Notes under the pieces: model-generated
Database searches by the model: none
Told to the model about the DNA's origin: nothing
Seen by the model: the letters and a program-made list of their open reading frames with translations, nothing else
Made by a program: the position numbers and the translations under genes
DNA from: Sphaerisporangium fuscum
Lineage (GTDB): Bacteria; Actinomycetota; Actinomycetes; Streptosporangiales; Streptosporangiaceae
Assembly (NCBI RefSeq): GCF_018531465.1
Contig: NZ_JAHDTF010000005.1
Span: 1 to 64,000 of the forward strand
DNA: 64,000 nt
Reading direction: 5' to 3'
Part shown: positions 62,331-64,000 of the stretch, in pieces
Layout: every line of letters starts with the position of its first letter
Position numbering within the stretch: the stretch's first letter is position 1

Positions 62331-63248
62331 GTGCCCTCTCCCGCCTCCCCTGCGTCACCGCGTCGTGTCCCTCTGGTCATCGCGGCGCTGGCCGTGGGCG
62401 TCCTGACCGCCGCCTGCGGCGCGAGCGGCGCCTCCGACGACGTCCGGGACGTCCCCACGAAGACCACCCGGAAGCCCGACGGCCGTCCCGACCTGTCCGG
62501 GTTCCCCTCGGCCAGGACCACCGGCCCCAAGCCCGGCACCCAGCTGCGGGTGGTCGGCGAGACCACGGTCAAGAAGGCGGGTGAGGTCGTCGAGGGCGTC
62601 GAGATCCACGGGAAGCTCAACATCGAGGCCGACGACGTGGTGGTGCGGAACGTCCGCGTGGTCGGCCAGGGCGACTGGGCGATCATCCAGCGTCAGGGCG
62701 TCTCCGGCGCGGACATCTCCGACGTCGAGATCATGGGCGACGGCACCACCAAGGTCGACACGGCCGTGCTCAACCAGGGCGGGCAGATCAGCGTACGGCG
62801 GGCGAACATCCACACGGTGTCGAACGGCATCGTCACCGACCACGGCGTGATCGAGGACTGCTACCTGCACGACTTCAAGGAGTTCCCGGGCGACCACGTC
62901 GACGCCATCCAGATCGGGGGCTCGCCGATGAAGGGCCTGTCACTGACGGTGCGGCACAACACGGTCTTCAACCAGGTCGCCGAGACCTCCGCGATCATCA
63001 TCGGCCAGGACTTCAGCCGTACGCACGACGTGCTGATCCAGAACAACCTGCTCGCCGGAGGGGGGTACACGATCTATGGCGGCGAGGGGAAGTTCGGCGT
63101 GCCCACCGACATCCGCATCGTCGACAACATCTTCAGCCGCCGCTTCTTCCCCAAGGGCGGCTCCTTCGGCCCGGTGGCCTACTACACCGACAAGGGCAAG
63201 GGCAACGCCTTCACCGGCAACATCTGGGAGGACGGCAAACCCCTCTGA
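62331..63248 (+). CDS. Beta-helix lipoprotein, paralogue of the 39153 protein
   Basis: A 305-residue lipoprotein. GTG at 62331 opens a signal peptide with lipobox LTAAC (about residue 27). After a short linker, residues about 75-305 form a right-handed parallel beta-helix with VVRNVRVVGQGDWAIIQRQG, FPGDHVDAIQIG, IQNNLLAGGGYTIYGGEG and NIWEDGKPL. These match the C-terminal half of the protein at 39153, which has PGDHVDGIQTDG, NNLLSGGGYCFYGGSG and NVYDDGKPV. It is the right border of the glycan locus. Polysaccharide lyase, epimerase or binding roles are all possible. Confidence 0.8.
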   Translation: MPSPASPASPRRVPLVIAALAVGVLTAACGASGASDDVRDVPTKTTRKPDGRPDLSGFPSARTTGPKPGTQLRVVGETTVKKAGEVVEGVEIHGKLNIEADDVVVRNVRVVGQGDWAIIQRQGVSGADISDVEIMGDGTTKVDTAVLNQGGQISVRRANIHTVSNGIVTDHGVIEDCYLHDFKEFPGDHVDAIQIGGSPMKGLSLTVRHNTVFNQVAETSAIIIGQDFSRTHDVLIQNNLLAGGGYTIYGGEGKFGVPTDIRIVDNIFSRRFFPKGGSFGPVAYYTDKGKGNAFTGNIWEDGKPL

Positions 63249-63321
63249 CGGTCATCGGGGGGGCCATACGACCCTGCCGTCCTTCCTGACGGTGCCGGTG
63301 CCGGCCGGGCACATCGGTGGG

Positions 63322-63669
63322 TCATGCCGCCGTGCTCAGGACCAGGGTGACGACCACGGGTGCCAGGTACAGCAGGGGGAAGACGACGGTCTTGTACGAG
63401 CGGGCTCGCAGCACGGTGACGACCGCGCCGGCGAAGTACAGGACCAGGCCGATCGCGGCGGCGACCCCGATCGGGGGGACCGCCAGACCGGCCAGCAGGC
63501 CGATCGCCCCGGCGGCCTTCGCCGTGCCCAGCCACGGCCACCACGACTGCGGCACCCCGTATTCGATCAGCGGCTTGGCCACGAAATCGGCCCTGCGCAG
63601 CAGCGAGAAGCCGGAGAAGCCGACCCAGGCGGCGGTGAGGACGGTGATGATGACATGCGCGGTGGACAT
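63322..63669 (-). CDS. DoxX-family membrane protein
   Basis: A 115-residue integral membrane protein with four hydrophobic segments. The DoxX pattern (GFSGFSLLRRADFVAKPLIE, TAKAAGAIGLLAGLAVPPIG, YFAGAVVTVLRARSYK) is clear. The ATG at 63669 follows AGGAG; an upstream ATG at 63687 is less likely. Members are linked to redox stress or to quinone-dependent steps, but this one is uncharacterised. Convergent with the beta-helix lipoprotein. Confidence 0.85.
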   Translation of the reverse strand: MSTAHVIITVLTAAWVGFSGFSLLRRADFVAKPLIEYGVPQSWWPWLGTAKAAGAIGLLAGLAVPPIGVAAAIGLVLYFAGAVVTVLRARSYKTVVFPLLYLAPVVVTLVLSTAA

Positions 63670-64000
63670 CGGAGTTTCTCCTGTCATTCATCCGAGGACA
63701 ACGTTTCTTACGCGTCTCTCCCGAGTCTGGGGCGTGCCACTAATGTGATCGCTATGCGTGCGCGATGCGCGTCGGCCCAAGTCACCCTTCACGATGTACA
63801 TGCGTCCGGCTGAGGCTGCATTCCAGCCCTCGACGGCGCCGGTCGTACCGAAACGCCATCGGGCTCGCGGTGCTCGTGGCGATCGCCAACGCCAACGCCA
63901 ACGCCAGCGTCGCGGGGTCGCGGGACCGGCACCGCGTTCCTCGATCGCCGACGGAAGCCGTACGGCCGTCCTCATCGCCGCCGCCGGCATGCTGCTGGGC
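63670..64000. other. Unassigned right edge
   Basis: No gene can be supported. A short plus-strand frame (starting MRARCASAQVTLHDVHASG at 63754-63813) ends at a stop. The later sequence has a plausible composition but no start, and it runs off the window. A short hexamer run, CGCCAA repeated about three and a half times, lies at about 63894-63907. The start of a further gene beyond 64000 is possible. Confidence 0.45.

Noticed and set aside
63670..64000. Start of an ABC-F or membrane protein gene at the right edge
   Set aside because: A short frame ends in a stop and no family motif can be seen before the window ends.

Overview
The window is high-GC actinomycete chromosome. Evidence includes frequent GTG starts, 1- to 8-base stop/start overlaps, a SigE-type sigma factor remnant, a KorAB pair and actinobacterial-style regulators. 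A member of the Streptosporangiales or a relative fits best, but genus and species cannot be read from the sequence.

Bases 1-8861 look like the right part of an integrative and conjugative element of the actinomycete (AICE) type. It holds an FtsK/TraB-like translocase (5' end outside the window, one frame break), iteron-like CTAGCACC repeats, a small zinc-ribbon membrane protein, a C5 cytosine methyltransferase with two compensating frame breaks, a 54-residue protein, a DnaB-N/DUF3987 replication-type protein, an excisionase and a tyrosine integrase. A two-gene unit (small membrane protein plus Crp-like regulator) follows. The element probably ends in a tRNA-Tyr(GTA) gene whose 3' end faces it.

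Bases 8862-15063 are mixed chromosome: tRNA-Tyr, yajQ, a VapBC-type toxin-antitoxin pair, a 34-bp tandem repeat array, an exported propeller-like protein, a PNPOx-fold protein, a SigE sigma factor reduced by internal deletion, a membrane protein of the zinc-ribbon family that has lost its ribbon, and htpX.

Bases 15157-34017 carry a reduced complex I (nuo) operon on the minus strand: A-B-C-H, then a block of about 9.5 kb, then I-J-K-L-M-N. nuoD, E, F and G are absent. The block that splits H from I holds an HhH protein and a Ser/Thr kinase sharing one membrane module, a metallo-beta-lactamase-fold protein, a TetR/FAD-monooxygenase/SDR set with an obvious operator, and a WXG-like protein/large protein/lipoprotein operon. 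Beyond nuoA lie a polysaccharide deacetylase lipoprotein and korAB (2-oxoacid:ferredoxin oxidoreductase). This suggests that the diaphorase-less Nuo complex may take electrons from ferredoxin.

Bases 39153-63248 are a cell-surface glycan locus. Two related beta-helix proteins bracket it. Between them lie an RmlC-like epimerase, an FkbM methyltransferase, a GT2, a 1349-residue secreted protein with three DUF4082 domains, a Gfo/Idh/MocA dehydrogenase, an SDR epimerase, two GT4-type glycosyltransferases, two DegT aminotransferases, a NeuD/PglD-type acetyltransferase, a Wzx-like flippase, an O-antigen-ligase-like polymerase and two Wzz-like proteins. A RecD2-like helicase gene sits inside the locus. 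The gene set points to an exported polymer carrying an N-acylated amino sugar, made by a Wzx/Wzy-type route. The window ends with a DoxX-family gene and about 330 unassigned bases.
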